A stretch of DNA of 8,511 bases from an uncultured Clostridia bacterium. Lineage in GTDB: Bacteria > Bacillota > Clostridia > Christensenellales > CAG-138. The notes under the pieces were generated by a model. That model saw only the letters and a program-made list of their open reading frames with translations, was not told where the DNA came from and made no database searches. The stretch is taken from positions 1 to 8,511 of the forward strand of contig CALAXO010000160.1 in the NCBI GenBank assembly GCA_937894955.1. Direction: 5' to 3'. The position numbers and the translations under genes were made by a program. Shown here one piece after another: positions 1 to 6,443 of the stretch (within the stretch, counting starts at the first letter, position 1; each line of letters opens with the position of its first letter).

Positions 1-200
1 CCGCCGCATCCGAGAATTGCCGCCGCTCCAATACATGCGAGCAGTGCAAAAGCAGCCGTTTTCCAAAGTACAGTCAAAACAGCAGAGGCGGAGGCGTGAA
101 CCCCGTTATTCCGCGAACAATGATGCAATGCGGATTCTGTTTTTTTATCGTCTGTTACGCTGTTTGATTTCGATTTATACATATTTTTTCTGTTAATCAT
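1..200 (-). CDS. N-terminal fragment of an unrecognised membrane-anchored or exported protein (3' end beyond window)
   Basis: An open frame runs from an ATG at 198-200 (minus strand) to the left edge with no stop, giving 66 codons. The first ~35 residues are polar and basic (MINRKNMYKSKSNS..., then TDDKKTES). They are followed by a hydrophobic segment at about residues 36-64 (SAVLTVLWKTAAFALLACIG then AAAIL-GC-GG), which reads as one transmembrane helix or a long-leader signal anchor. The Leu-Gly-Cys at 63-65 could be a lipobox, but the long charged N-terminus makes a type II membrane anchor more likely. The ribosome binding site is weak (GGGA 6 nt before ATG), and a second ATG at codon 7 is possible. 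It lies in the same direction as the protease gene but about 330 bp beyond its stop, so co-transcription is uncertain. The family is not recognised. The call rests on the open frame, the helix and the coding-like composition. Confidence 0.45.
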   Translation of the reverse strand, partial: MINRKNMYKSKSNSVTDDKKTESALHHCSRNNGVHASASAVLTVLWKTAAFALLACIGAAAILGCG

Positions 201-310
201 ATTCGTCCCGAACTCATATCGTTTGTTGCTGCCGCATTCGCTGCACTTTCGCAATGCTTGTTTTCGTGTTAACCGATTGCGGCCGTCCTGTCAAGGATCA
301 TCACGCCAAA

Positions 311-337
311 GGGGAGCAGCCTTGCCGGTCACTCCCC
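311..337 (-). repeat. Small inverted repeat GGGGAG ... CTCCCC
   Basis: On the minus strand GGGGAG and CTCCCC form a 6-bp GC-rich stem around a 15-nt loop, followed by only three Ts (TTTGGCG). It may be a weak terminator or an RNA structure upstream of the left-edge gene. It could also be chance. Confidence 0.25.
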
Positions 338-447
338 AATATGCCAAATCATCATGCAGATATGAGATTATCAACCTGACTTTCGCTACAAAAAAGCTGT
401 CACGGGTACAAATGCCGTTCAGCACTCGGAGACACTCCGGATAATTC

Positions 448-495
448 GTTTTTTTGTGTGTAACCGCTCGCATTTGCGGCTTGGTTCACAAAAAC
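448..495. repeat. Imperfect inverted repeat downstream of the protease stop
   Basis: The arms GTTTTTTTGTGTGTAACC (448-465) and GGTTCACAAAAAC (483-495) pair with a bulge. Inside them is a second short stem, CGC-ATTT-GCG (470-479). On the gene strand the T-tract comes before the stem and the A-tract after it, the reverse of a rho-independent terminator. The role is therefore unclear: possibly 3'-end RNA processing or protection of the protease transcript, or chance. Confidence 0.3.
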
Positions 496-531
496 AGCCT
501 TTAGGCAGAGTTCTCGTTGTACGGAGCTTTC

Positions 532-2976
532 TCAGATGACACCGATTGCCATACGCATTATGGTCAATGCATCGGAAACGGAAACACCGGGGTTGCCGTC
601 AACATCCGCAAGCTGAATCTGCTGCTCGGTAAGCTGCACCGTGCCCATTGCATAGCGCGTTGCAACCAATGCATCCGAAATGGTCACGTTGCCGTCCATG
701 TCAACATCGCCGGGAGCATACTGTTCGCCGATATAGCCGGGAATGCTGATATTGTCAATCCAACCACAGTCGCTTCCGCCGTTGACACTGCTGTCCTTAA
801 AGTACACCCATTCGAATGTGTAAGAACCGGTTGTCTGAGCGGTGTATGTAACCGTTGTCCAGTCACGGTCGCCGGAAATATTCGTGTTGTCTGTGTTATT
901 GACTCTGAATTTGAGCTTGTCATAGTTGCTTTCGCTGCTGACACGCCAATCAAAGCTCATTGTTTCGCCTGCATTCATGTTGACGGTAACGCTGAACCCT
1001 GCGGAAGAACTGCCGACGCCTGCATTTGTGCTTACAACGCTTGCGCCGCCGACGCTGTTCGCAACATCAACCGCCCAGGGGTGGCTGCTGTTGTTTGTGA
1101 AATTCAGTGTGCCGTTCTGCACGTTTGCCGCCTCGTCAAAACTCGGAAGTCCTGCAATCGTCACTTGCGCAGAGGCAGTGTAGTAACGGTCGTTGAGCAA
1201 GTCGTGTGCTCTTGCCGTTACGGTTGCCGTGCCCTGAGCAACGCCGGTTACGGCTGCATAACGTTTATTGCCGCGAACTGCTGCAACAGCGGGGTTTGAA
1301 GAAGTCCACTCAACCTCGAAATTGTTTGCATTCTCGGGTGTGCGGAGCGCAGACAGGCGAATTTCGCCGCCGACATAAGCCTGCGCAGAAACGGGGTCGA
1401 TGCTGAGCGCCGTGAGCGCAACGGGTTCGGGGGGGATTGCATTCAAAGTTACTCCGAAATACTCAAGGCCGTTGTCCGCACCCTGCGGCGGGAAGTAAAT
1501 GCCGTCAACGGGTTTTACGGTTATTGCACCGCCGCCGCTGATGGAGCAGCTGTTTCCCGTGAAAACAACCGGTGAAAGCAGGTTGTAGAGGTTCTGAACA
1601 TCATGATAATCAGCGGGATTATACCCCTCCTGCATTCTGAAACCGTAAATGCCATCGTATGCATCCGGCGCATTTGCGGTCATTGCAACGCGGAAATTGC
1701 CGACAAATTCGGAAGCGTTCTGACCCGTGACCTCTTGGAACGAAGTCGCAAAGGATTTTCCTGCGGCAAGCTTTTGCAGAAGCGCGCGGAAAGTCCGGTT
1801 ACCGTATTGCGTGTAAATATACTGAGCAAAGAACGATACCTGAGCATAAAGCGCAAGCCTGTCGTCCATTTCGATCCAGTTGCTCCAATCGTACATCGAG
1901 AAGCCGTTGTGCAGGCTCCATTCGGGAACATACTCGTGTTCTGCGGGCGGGGTGAGCCAATCGTTATTGGTTTTGAAGCTGTAGTTCATCCAGCTCTGAA
2001 CCCTGCGGGAAATGCTGCTGCCGGGATAGCAGATTTCCTCGGAAGCCGCGCTCATGCACTCGTTTATCCAAGTGTCGGAACCGCCGGCAGAGTAGTTGAT
2101 AAGGTGCTGATACTCATGCACCATTGTTCCGTAAGTATCTGCAATATCGATGGTGACTTCCCCATCGGTGTTAACATAGTAAACGCCGGGATATGTATCG
2201 ATATTAAGGCAGGGCATTCCGTTCGAAGCAAGGTCCGATGCAGTAAAGAAGCCCGCAACGTAGCCGTTGCCGGGGGTCCAGCCGTCGTCAATGTTGTAAT
2301 ACAGAATGTTCAGCCTGCCGTCACCCTGGCTTCCGTTTGCGTGATCACCGAAGGAGGACTGCATCAATGCAAATTTCGAATCGAACTCATCCGCACAAAT
2401 CTGAGCAAAGCTCTCGTCGATTTCATCAAGGGGATAGACGTTTGCTGCCGTTGATGTGGGAGTCCAGATATAGCAATGCTCGCCCTTTGCAAGCACTTCA
2501 AACTCAACATTCGAATTGGGCAGGGGGCAATAGCTTGAATAGAGGCTGAAAACATGTGTGTCGCCGACATTGAAGGAAAGGGACTCCGTGCCGATGCTTC
2601 CGATGTTGCTGCGGGAATCAACACCGGCTTTTTTGTCCGCTTCGGCAAGCTCGGAATCGATATCGATAACATAGCCCTTGTCGGAAACGGAAAGGCTGCC
2701 GCGGTTTGCACCGGCTGCGTCGACTCCGACTTCGGTTTCGATAAAGCCGCTCATGTTGCCCGTGGACATATCGCCGTAAGAGCTTGTGCTCGGGTTGTAG
2801 ATAACGACGTAATCGCCGCTGTAACCATCGCTGCCGTCGGTGTCGATTTCAACATCACCTGTGTTGATGAGGTTTGGGGTTACCTGTGTTTTTGCAGCAG
2901 CGGAAGACGGCAGGGCTGCCGCAAACGCCGTTACCGCAAGGCACAGGCTCAGCATGATACTGATGATTTTCTTCAT
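532..2976 (-). CDS. Secreted dockerin-containing zinc metalloprotease (M30/hyicolysin-like) with BIG2 and beta-sandwich domains
   Basis: An 814-residue exported endopeptidase. The start is the ATG at 2976, set by AGGAGG 7 nt upstream and an immediate signal peptide (MKKIISIMLSL..., predicted cut after Ala28 in SSAAA-K). The frame stays open upstream to 3393, but that part overlaps rarA and has no start signal. Domains: catalytic region about 30-515 with HEYQH at 287-291 (two His zinc ligands and catalytic Glu288) and WINE ending at Glu306 as candidate third ligand, a pattern like hyicolysin-type M30 peptidases; BIG2 Ig-like domain about 519-605 (WTSSNPAVA); beta-sandwich about 608-747, possibly a binding module; C-terminal type I dockerin 754-814 with two calcium loops (Asp757/759/761/768 and Asp791/793, Asn795, Asp802). 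Dockerins bind cohesins on scaffoldins, so the enzyme is probably attached to a cellulosome-like complex or surface anchor. No cohesin gene is visible. The protease call is strong; the exact peptidase family is less certain. Confidence 0.9.
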   Translation of the reverse strand: MKKIISIMLSLCLAVTAFAAALPSSAAAKTQVTPNLINTGDVEIDTDGSDGYSGDYVVIYNPSTSSYGDMSTGNMSGFIETEVGVDAAGANRGSLSVSDKGYVIDIDSELAEADKKAGVDSRSNIGSIGTESLSFNVGDTHVFSLYSSYCPLPNSNVEFEVLAKGEHCYIWTPTSTAANVYPLDEIDESFAQICADEFDSKFALMQSSFGDHANGSQGDGRLNILYYNIDDGWTPGNGYVAGFFTASDLASNGMPCLNIDTYPGVYYVNTDGEVTIDIADTYGTMVHEYQHLINYSAGGSDTWINECMSAASEEICYPGSSISRRVQSWMNYSFKTNNDWLTPPAEHEYVPEWSLHNGFSMYDWSNWIEMDDRLALYAQVSFFAQYIYTQYGNRTFRALLQKLAAGKSFATSFQEVTGQNASEFVGNFRVAMTANAPDAYDGIYGFRMQEGYNPADYHDVQNLYNLLSPVVFTGNSCSISGGGAITVKPVDGIYFPPQGADNGLEYFGVTLNAIPPEPVALTALSIDPVSAQAYVGGEIRLSALRTPENANNFEVEWTSSNPAVAAVRGNKRYAAVTGVAQGTATVTARAHDLLNDRYYTASAQVTIAGLPSFDEAANVQNGTLNFTNNSSHPWAVDVANSVGGASVVSTNAGVGSSSAGFSVTVNMNAGETMSFDWRVSSESNYDKLKFRVNNTDNTNISGDRDWTTVTYTAQTTGSYTFEWVYFKDSSVNGGSDCGWIDNISIPGYIGEQYAPGDVDMDGNVTISDALVATRYAMGTVQLTEQQIQLADVDGNPGVSVSDALTIMRMAIGVI

Positions 2977-2983
2977 AACGTTT

Positions 2984-2989
2984 CCTCCT
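2984..2989 (-). promoter_or_regulatory. Ribosome binding site of the dockerin protease
   Basis: A perfect AGGAGG sits 7 nt before the ATG at 2976. It fixes the start and excludes the 139-codon upstream extension of the open frame, which would run into rarA. Confidence 0.85.
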
Positions 2990-3058
2990 GAAGTTTTTGC
3001 AGAGGTGTATCGGCAAACAATCCGCTCGGTGCAGGTTTGTCCGAACCGCTGCACATAT

Positions 3059-3086
3059 ATAATAACACATCCGCCGCATTCATCAA
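3059..3086 (-). promoter_or_regulatory. Possible promoter of the dockerin protease
   Basis: TTGATG (3081-3086) and TATTAT (3059-3064) on the minus strand are 16 nt apart. This would give a leader of roughly 75 nt before the ATG. The elements are plausible but not strong and lie inside or beside the hairpin at 3065-3108. A separate TTGACA at 3106-3111 has no well-spaced -10 partner. Confidence 0.35.
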
Positions 3087-3108
3087 AGATAAATCGGGGC
3101 GAATGTGT
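3065..3108 (-). terminator. Extended hairpin after rarA, possible terminator
   Basis: On the minus strand ACACATTCGCC pairs with GGCGGATGTGT (11 bp, one G-U). Inside, ATTTATC pairs with GATGAAT (one G-U) around a TTT loop. The hairpin is followed by TTATTATATATG, which is T-rich but interrupted. It begins about 25 nt after the rarA stop, so it may end that transcript. It also covers the putative -35 of the protease promoter and could instead be a regulatory site. Confidence 0.45.
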
Positions 3109-3133
3109 CAATATATTTTTCGTATTCTTTAAT

Positions 3134-4438
3134 CTAAATCCTGCCTTTTCGCTCATGCGTCTGCCTGATTCTCGATTCAATGCCCATCTCCGTCGGAATA
3201 TAGTAAACATGTCCTTCAACTGAAGGCGGCATGTATTTTTGCTCCACTTCATGATTCGGGTAATCATGAGGATATTTATACCCTGCGCCGTGCCCAAGCT
3301 GTTTCGCGCCCTTGTATGACGTATCTCTGAGATGAATCGGAACAGGTTCGTCAATCGTCTTCTCCGCTTCGGCAAATGCACCGTCAACAGCAAGAACTAT
3401 GGAATTGGATTTCGGACTTTCGCAAAGGAAAACGATCGCCTGTGCAATGCTGAGCCTTGCCTCGGGCATTCCGATGAGTTCAAGTGACTGCGCCGCCGCA
3501 ACAGCCTGCTGCATTGCAGTTGGGTTCGCCATGCCGATATCTTCGGAAGCATGCGCAATGATCCTGCGGCAGATAATCCGCGGGTCAAGTCCCGCATAGA
3601 TAAGCCTTGCAAACCACGCAAGTGCGGCATTGCTGTCCCCGCCTCGGAGGGATTTACAAAATGCGGAGAGCATATCATACAACTGCTGTTCATCGCATTT
3701 AATGACTTTTTGCTGAATTGATTCAGCCGCAATTTCTGCCGTGATATGTATCACTCCGTTTGCAGACGGTTCGGTTGTTCGCACCGCAAGCTCAAGCGCA
3801 TTCAATGCGCAGCGTACATCTCCGTTTGCAATGCGGGCAATATGCATCATTGCCGCTTCATCAACCGATGTTTTGTACATGCCGAGCCCTTTTTCCGAGT
3901 TATTAAGAGCAGCCGTCATCGCTTGCATAACATCTTTTTCCGATAAAGGATAAAATTGGAACAATCTGCATCGGCTGACTATTGCGCCCGTCATGAAAAT
4001 CATCGGGTTTTCGGTGGTTGAGCCGATGAATTTAATCGTGCCGCTTTCAAGCGCGGGCAGAACGGAGTCGGACTGTGCCTTGCTCCATCTGTGGCATTCA
4101 TCCAAGAGCAGGAAAGTTTCCTTTCCGTAAAGACGCAGATTATTTTCGGCCTCGGCAATGACCTCGCGAACCTCTTTAACACCTGACGTCACGGCATTAA
4201 GCTTAACAAAGTTCGAACGCGTTGTGTTTGCGATTATTGAAGCAAGCGTTGTTTTTCCGCAGCCGGGCGGACCCCAAAATATGCTGCTTTGAAGTGCATC
4301 GATTTTTATCGCGCGCCGAAGAAGGCAGCCCTCGCCCACAATATGCCTTTGTCCTATGAATTCATCCAACGTTTGCGGGCGCATTCTGTCCGCAAGCGGA
4401 GCGGATTTTGAAACATTGTTTGAAAAAAGGTCCTGCAT
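3134..4438 (-). CDS. rarA: Replication-associated recombination protein A (AAA+ ATPase)
   Basis: A 434-residue member of the RarA/MgsA/WRNIP1 family, cytoplasmic clamp-loader-like AAA+ ATPases that act at stalled replication forks and single-stranded DNA. The N-terminus PLADRMRPQTLDEFIGQ (14-30) is the family signature. Walker A is GPPGCGKT (56-63) and Walker B is LLLDEC (110-115), followed by HRW where most homologues have DEIHRF. The sensor-1 stretch GSTTENPM follows, then the C-terminal tetramerisation region with LIYAGLDPR, ASEDIGMANP and the family-typical GYKYPHDYP near the end. Length matches the family (about 420-440). I start at the ATG at 4436-4438. A TTG eight codons upstream is in frame but lacks any Shine-Dalgarno sequence, whereas AAAGGGAG sits just 2 nt before this ATG, unusually close. 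The gene follows prs after 124 nt that include a GC-rich hairpin. No clear promoter of its own was found. Confidence 0.95.
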   Translation of the reverse strand: MQDLFSNNVSKSAPLADRMRPQTLDEFIGQRHIVGEGCLLRRAIKIDALQSSIFWGPPGCGKTTLASIIANTTRSNFVKLNAVTSGVKEVREVIAEAENNLRLYGKETFLLLDECHRWSKAQSDSVLPALESGTIKFIGSTTENPMIFMTGAIVSRCRLFQFYPLSEKDVMQAMTAALNNSEKGLGMYKTSVDEAAMMHIARIANGDVRCALNALELAVRTTEPSANGVIHITAEIAAESIQQKVIKCDEQQLYDMLSAFCKSLRGGDSNAALAWFARLIYAGLDPRIICRRIIAHASEDIGMANPTAMQQAVAAAQSLELIGMPEARLSIAQAIVFLCESPKSNSIVLAVDGAFAEAEKTIDEPVPIHLRDTSYKGAKQLGHGAGYKYPHDYPNHEVEQKYMPPSVEGHVYYIPTEMGIESRIRQTHERKGRI

Positions 4439-4440
4439 AG

Positions 4441-4448
4441 CTCCCTTT
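4441..4448 (-). promoter_or_regulatory. Unusually close ribosome binding site of rarA
   Basis: AAAGGGAG ends only 2 nt before the ATG at 4438, closer than the usual 5-9 nt. It still decides the start, because the alternative in-frame TTG at 4462 has no purine-rich sequence before it. Translation initiation may be weak. Confidence 0.45.
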
Positions 4449-4498
4449 GAATCCGTTTTCAAAATTGCTTTATTCGCTTGATTTTACTGTAATGCCAC

Positions 4499-4531
4499 GC
4501 AATCCGCCGCCGGCTGCCGGCGACGGACTGC
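4499..4531 (-). terminator. GC-rich hairpin between prs and rarA
   Basis: TCCGTCGCCGGC and GCCGGCGGCGGA form an almost uninterrupted stem (one G-U) with a minimal loop. Three further base pairs lie beyond one mismatch (GCA/TGC). It begins about 32 nt after the prs stop. No T-tract follows (ATTGCGTGGC), so it may be an attenuator, a transcript 3'-end stabiliser or a rho-assisted terminator rather than a full intrinsic terminator. Confidence 0.4.
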
Positions 4532-4562
4532 ATTCGAAAGGAAGTGCAATGAAGCACACGAT

Positions 4563-5570
4563 TTATTTATCGGTATCCTCAAAGCTCATTTCCATAAGGC
4601 GTGCGGGCAGATGTTCGAACATGTATGCCATGGGTTCACGTTCGTGAATGGTGCGCACGGCTTCCGCAAACAGCGGCGCGGCGGAAACAACTTTGATTTT
4701 TTTTGAATTTTTAAGCACATCGGTGTTGTCAACGGTATCGGTTGTTACAAGCAGCTTTATGGGGCTTGCTTCAATGCGCTTAACAGCGTCCTCTTTAACG
4801 ATTGCATGGGAAAGGAATGCATAAATTTCTTTTGCGCCCTTGTCCATAAGGCCGTATGCAACCTTGCAGAGGGTGTTGCCGCTGATTGTGAAATCATCAA
4901 CAACCATGCAGGTTTTGCCTTTCACATCGCCGATAATCTCAAGTGCATTGGGGTTTTCGTCGTGACCAACGCGAACCTTGTCGCCGATTGCAACATTGCA
5001 GCCGAGAATGTTTGCGTATGCCCTTGCACGCTTTGCCGAACCCGCATCGGGAGAAACGACAACGAGATTTTCATTAACAATGCCGAGGTGCCGCGCATAT
5101 TCGCAGAGCAATGCACTTGCATAAAGGTGATCGACGGGTTTCGAGAAGAAACCCTGAACCTGCGCCGCATGAAGGTCCATTGTAACGACCCTGTCGGCAC
5201 CGCACATCTCGATGCAGTCTGCACAGACCCTTGCGCGGATGGAAACACGGGGTTCATCCTTTTTGTCGGCTTTTGCATAGCCGAAATAAGGAATTATTGC
5301 GGTTATTGAGTTTGCACTTGCGCGCTTGAACGCATCTATCCAAAAAATAAGCTCGGTGAACGCATTGTTCGGATCCTTGCCGATGGATTGAACAATGTAA
5401 ACATCCTTGTTGCGGATGGATTCATCGGCGCGGACGTAGATTCCGCCCTCGGAAAAAATATGGGTTGTGGATTTGCCGAGTTCAACGCCGAGATAATCAC
5501 ACATTTTCTGTGCAAACGGCCTGCTTGCGGAGCCGGCAAAAACAGTTATGATACCGTTGGTTGAGTTCAT
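4563..5570 (-). CDS. prs: Ribose-phosphate pyrophosphokinase (PRPP synthetase), divergent
   Basis: 335 residues, a normal family length. The enzyme makes PRPP from ribose 5-phosphate and ATP for purine, pyrimidine, NAD, histidine and tryptophan synthesis, in the cytoplasm. Visible signatures: IPYFGYA (93-99), GADRVVTMDLHAAQ (124-137, metal/ATP site), QGFF (139-142), PVDHLYA (145-151), VVVSPDAGSAKRAR (170-183), flexible-loop Lys/Arg in DKVR (197-200) and the PRPP loop VVDDFTISGNT (223-233). Several positions differ from the classical enzyme: FSEGG where FSDGE is usual, YAKADKK for YARQDRR, and DDFTISGNT for DDIIDTAGT. It is therefore a diverged subfamily or paralogue, although the catalytic framework remains. 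The start is the ATG at 5568-5570, with GAGGGGGAG 12 nt upstream and homology beginning at ITVFAGSASRPF. An open frame extends 24 codons further into the promoter and is rejected. A strong own promoter lies upstream and rarA follows downstream. Confidence 0.93.
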   Translation of the reverse strand: MNSTNGIITVFAGSASRPFAQKMCDYLGVELGKSTTHIFSEGGIYVRADESIRNKDVYIVQSIGKDPNNAFTELIFWIDAFKRASANSITAIIPYFGYAKADKKDEPRVSIRARVCADCIEMCGADRVVTMDLHAAQVQGFFSKPVDHLYASALLCEYARHLGIVNENLVVVSPDAGSAKRARAYANILGCNVAIGDKVRVGHDENPNALEIIGDVKGKTCMVVDDFTISGNTLCKVAYGLMDKGAKEIYAFLSHAIVKEDAVKRIEASPIKLLVTTDTVDNTDVLKNSKKIKVVSAAPLFAEAVRTIHEREPMAYMFEHLPARLMEMSFEDTDK

Positions 5571-5593
5571 AATTCTAAGAAGCTCCCCCTCAT

Positions 5594-5605
5594 CAAAATA
5601 TTTTG
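5594..5605. repeat. 12-bp perfect palindrome in the prs leader
   Basis: CAAAATATTTTG lies just downstream of the prs -10 box, overlapping the expected first transcribed bases. The position would suit a repressor operator, but AT-rich palindromes of this size also arise by chance. Confidence 0.25.
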
Positions 5606-5613
5606 CTATCGTA

Positions 5614-5642
5614 ATTATAGCAGACAAGCTCCGTGCATTCAA
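5614..5642 (-). promoter_or_regulatory. Sigma-A type promoter of prs
   Basis: On the minus strand TTGAAT (5637-5642) and a perfect TATAAT (5614-5619) are 17 nt apart. A TG dinucleotide one base before the -10 gives an extended -10 (TGCTATAAT). Transcription should start near 5607, leaving a leader of about 37 nt. This is the best promoter in the window. Confidence 0.8.
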
Positions 5643-5719
5643 TGAGAGCAGCGAACAAAATGAAAGTATATTCGGGCAATATCGACTCGCTTTTTATTTT
5701 TTCGTGCCGCACAAAAGAA

Positions 5720-5750
5720 TGCCCCGGACGGTTATAAGCCGTCCGGGGCA
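5720..5750 (-). terminator. Intrinsic terminator of the three-gene surface-protein operon
   Basis: A perfect 12-bp GC-rich stem (TGCCCCGGACGG / CCGTCCGGGGCA) encloses a 7-nt loop. It is followed on the minus strand by TTCTTTTG. It sits 25 nt beyond the stop of the last lipoprotein gene and before the prs promoter, which separates the two transcription units. Confidence 0.8.
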
Positions 5751-5775
5751 GGGTTCATGTGTTCGGCTGAACGAT

Positions 5776-6414
5776 TCAGTTTTGACTATTTCCACCGCTT
5801 CCGCCGAACATCTCCTCATCGATTGTGTAGCCGGGTTCGCCCTCGGCAACACTTCTGACAGCAGCATAATAGTCGTCCCAAACGATAAGATACTGTGTGT
5901 GTTCACTGTTCAAGAAGTATATTTTAAATCCGATTCCGCTTCCGCCCTCATAGTCGGGGGCGCCGGTGATTGCATTAAGCTTCTTAGCCACGTTCTGATA
6001 CCATGCCTCCGAAGAACGGTATTCGGGCAGATTTGCAAACACCTCATGCACCTGTTCAAGTGTGAGCATCGGCACATCCTCCGGAAGATCCCCAATGATT
6101 TGCAGTATCTGCTTTGTGTAGTTCCTATCAGACCCAATGCCTTGAAAACTCAGCTCAATGTTTTTAAGCTTCTGCTTCTGCTCATCGTCGGCACGAGCCA
6201 TACAGTATTCATACAGCGAGCCATATGCCTTTGACCAGACCTTCGCGCTTTTCCAAACATCCAAATCACTGTAATCCGGAGCTTCCGTCGGAAGCTGAGC
6301 CTGTTCTGTCGGAGCGGCCGTACTCGGATTTTTGCCCGAAGTGCCGGTGCAGCCCAAGACAAACGCAACAGCACATACAAGCGCGATTATGAGGGTAAGA
6401 GTTTTCCTGCTCAT
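5776..6414 (-). CDS. Small lipoprotein, second of two tandem paralogues
   Basis: 212 residues, beginning at an ATG with AAGGAGG 8 nt upstream. A lipoprotein signal peptide (MSRKTLTLIIAL...FVLGC) places the lipid-modified Cys at 22, followed by a Thr/Gly/Ser/Pro-rich linker to about residue 48. The product is expected on the outer face of the cytoplasmic membrane. The folded part contains SLYEYC (66-71), a charged helix with DEQKQKLK, LPEDVPMLTLEQV (110-122), and GAPDYEGGSGIGFKIYF (151-167) before a beta-rich end and a Gly/Ser tail. The same landmarks in the same order occur in the gene just upstream, including near-identical signal-peptide DNA, so the two arose by tandem duplication. The alpha-then-beta layout with a GxPDxxGGSG turn recalls small SmpA/BLIP-like lipoproteins, but this is only a resemblance. 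Function unknown; as the operon's last gene it probably works with the upstream secreted protein. Confidence 0.85.
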   Translation of the reverse strand: MSRKTLTLIIALVCAVAFVLGCTGTSGKNPSTAAPTEQAQLPTEAPDYSDLDVWKSAKVWSKAYGSLYEYCMARADDEQKQKLKNIELSFQGIGSDRNYTKQILQIIGDLPEDVPMLTLEQVHEVFANLPEYRSSEAWYQNVAKKLNAITGAPDYEGGSGIGFKIYFLNSEHTQYLIVWDDYYAAVRSVAEGEPGYTIDEEMFGGSGGNSQN

Positions 6415-6443
6415 GCCGTTGTCCTCCTTTTCGTTAAGAATGC

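Larger units (their letters stand above)
201..531. other. Intergenic stretch of about 330 bp without a convincing gene
   Basis: This lies between the stop of the dockerin protease (532) and the partial gene at the left edge. A 60-codon frame (473-291, minus) has no ribosome binding site and no recognisable product. Two imperfect inverted repeats are present (311-337 and 448-495). The sequence contains TTGACA on the minus strand near 289-294, but no good -10 box follows at 16-18 nt, so I do not call a promoter. No rho-independent terminator with a proper T-tract follows the protease gene here. Confidence 0.5.

Noticed and set aside
289..320. TTGACA as a promoter for the left-edge gene
   Set aside because: No acceptable -10 element occurs 16-18 nt downstream on the minus strand.
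291..473. 60-codon minus-strand frame as a gene
   Set aside because: It has no ribosome binding site, no recognisable product and low-complexity context. It is kept only as a possible relic in the findings.
490..510. GCC-TAAA-GGC followed by TGTTTTTG as a terminator of the protease gene
   Set aside because: The stem is only 3 bp, too short for an intrinsic terminator.
517..2454. Long plus-strand open frames (260 and 283 codons) opposite the protease
   Set aside because: They are antisense to a well-supported gene, have no ribosome binding sites or recognisable domains, and their Cys/Val/Ala-rich composition is what complementing a biased coding strand produces.
2977..3393. Upstream extension of the protease frame by 139 codons
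   Set aside because: It overlaps the 3' part of rarA in another frame, lacks a ribosome binding site, and would bury the clear signal peptide that follows AGGAGG at 2984-2989.
4439..4462. TTG at 4462 as the rarA start
   Set aside because: No Shine-Dalgarno sequence precedes it, and the family N-terminus (MQDLF-like) matches the ATG at 4438.
5571..5642. 24-codon upstream extension of prs
   Set aside because: It runs through the near-consensus promoter and the GAGGGGGAG site, and homology to PRPP synthetases begins only after the ATG at 5570.
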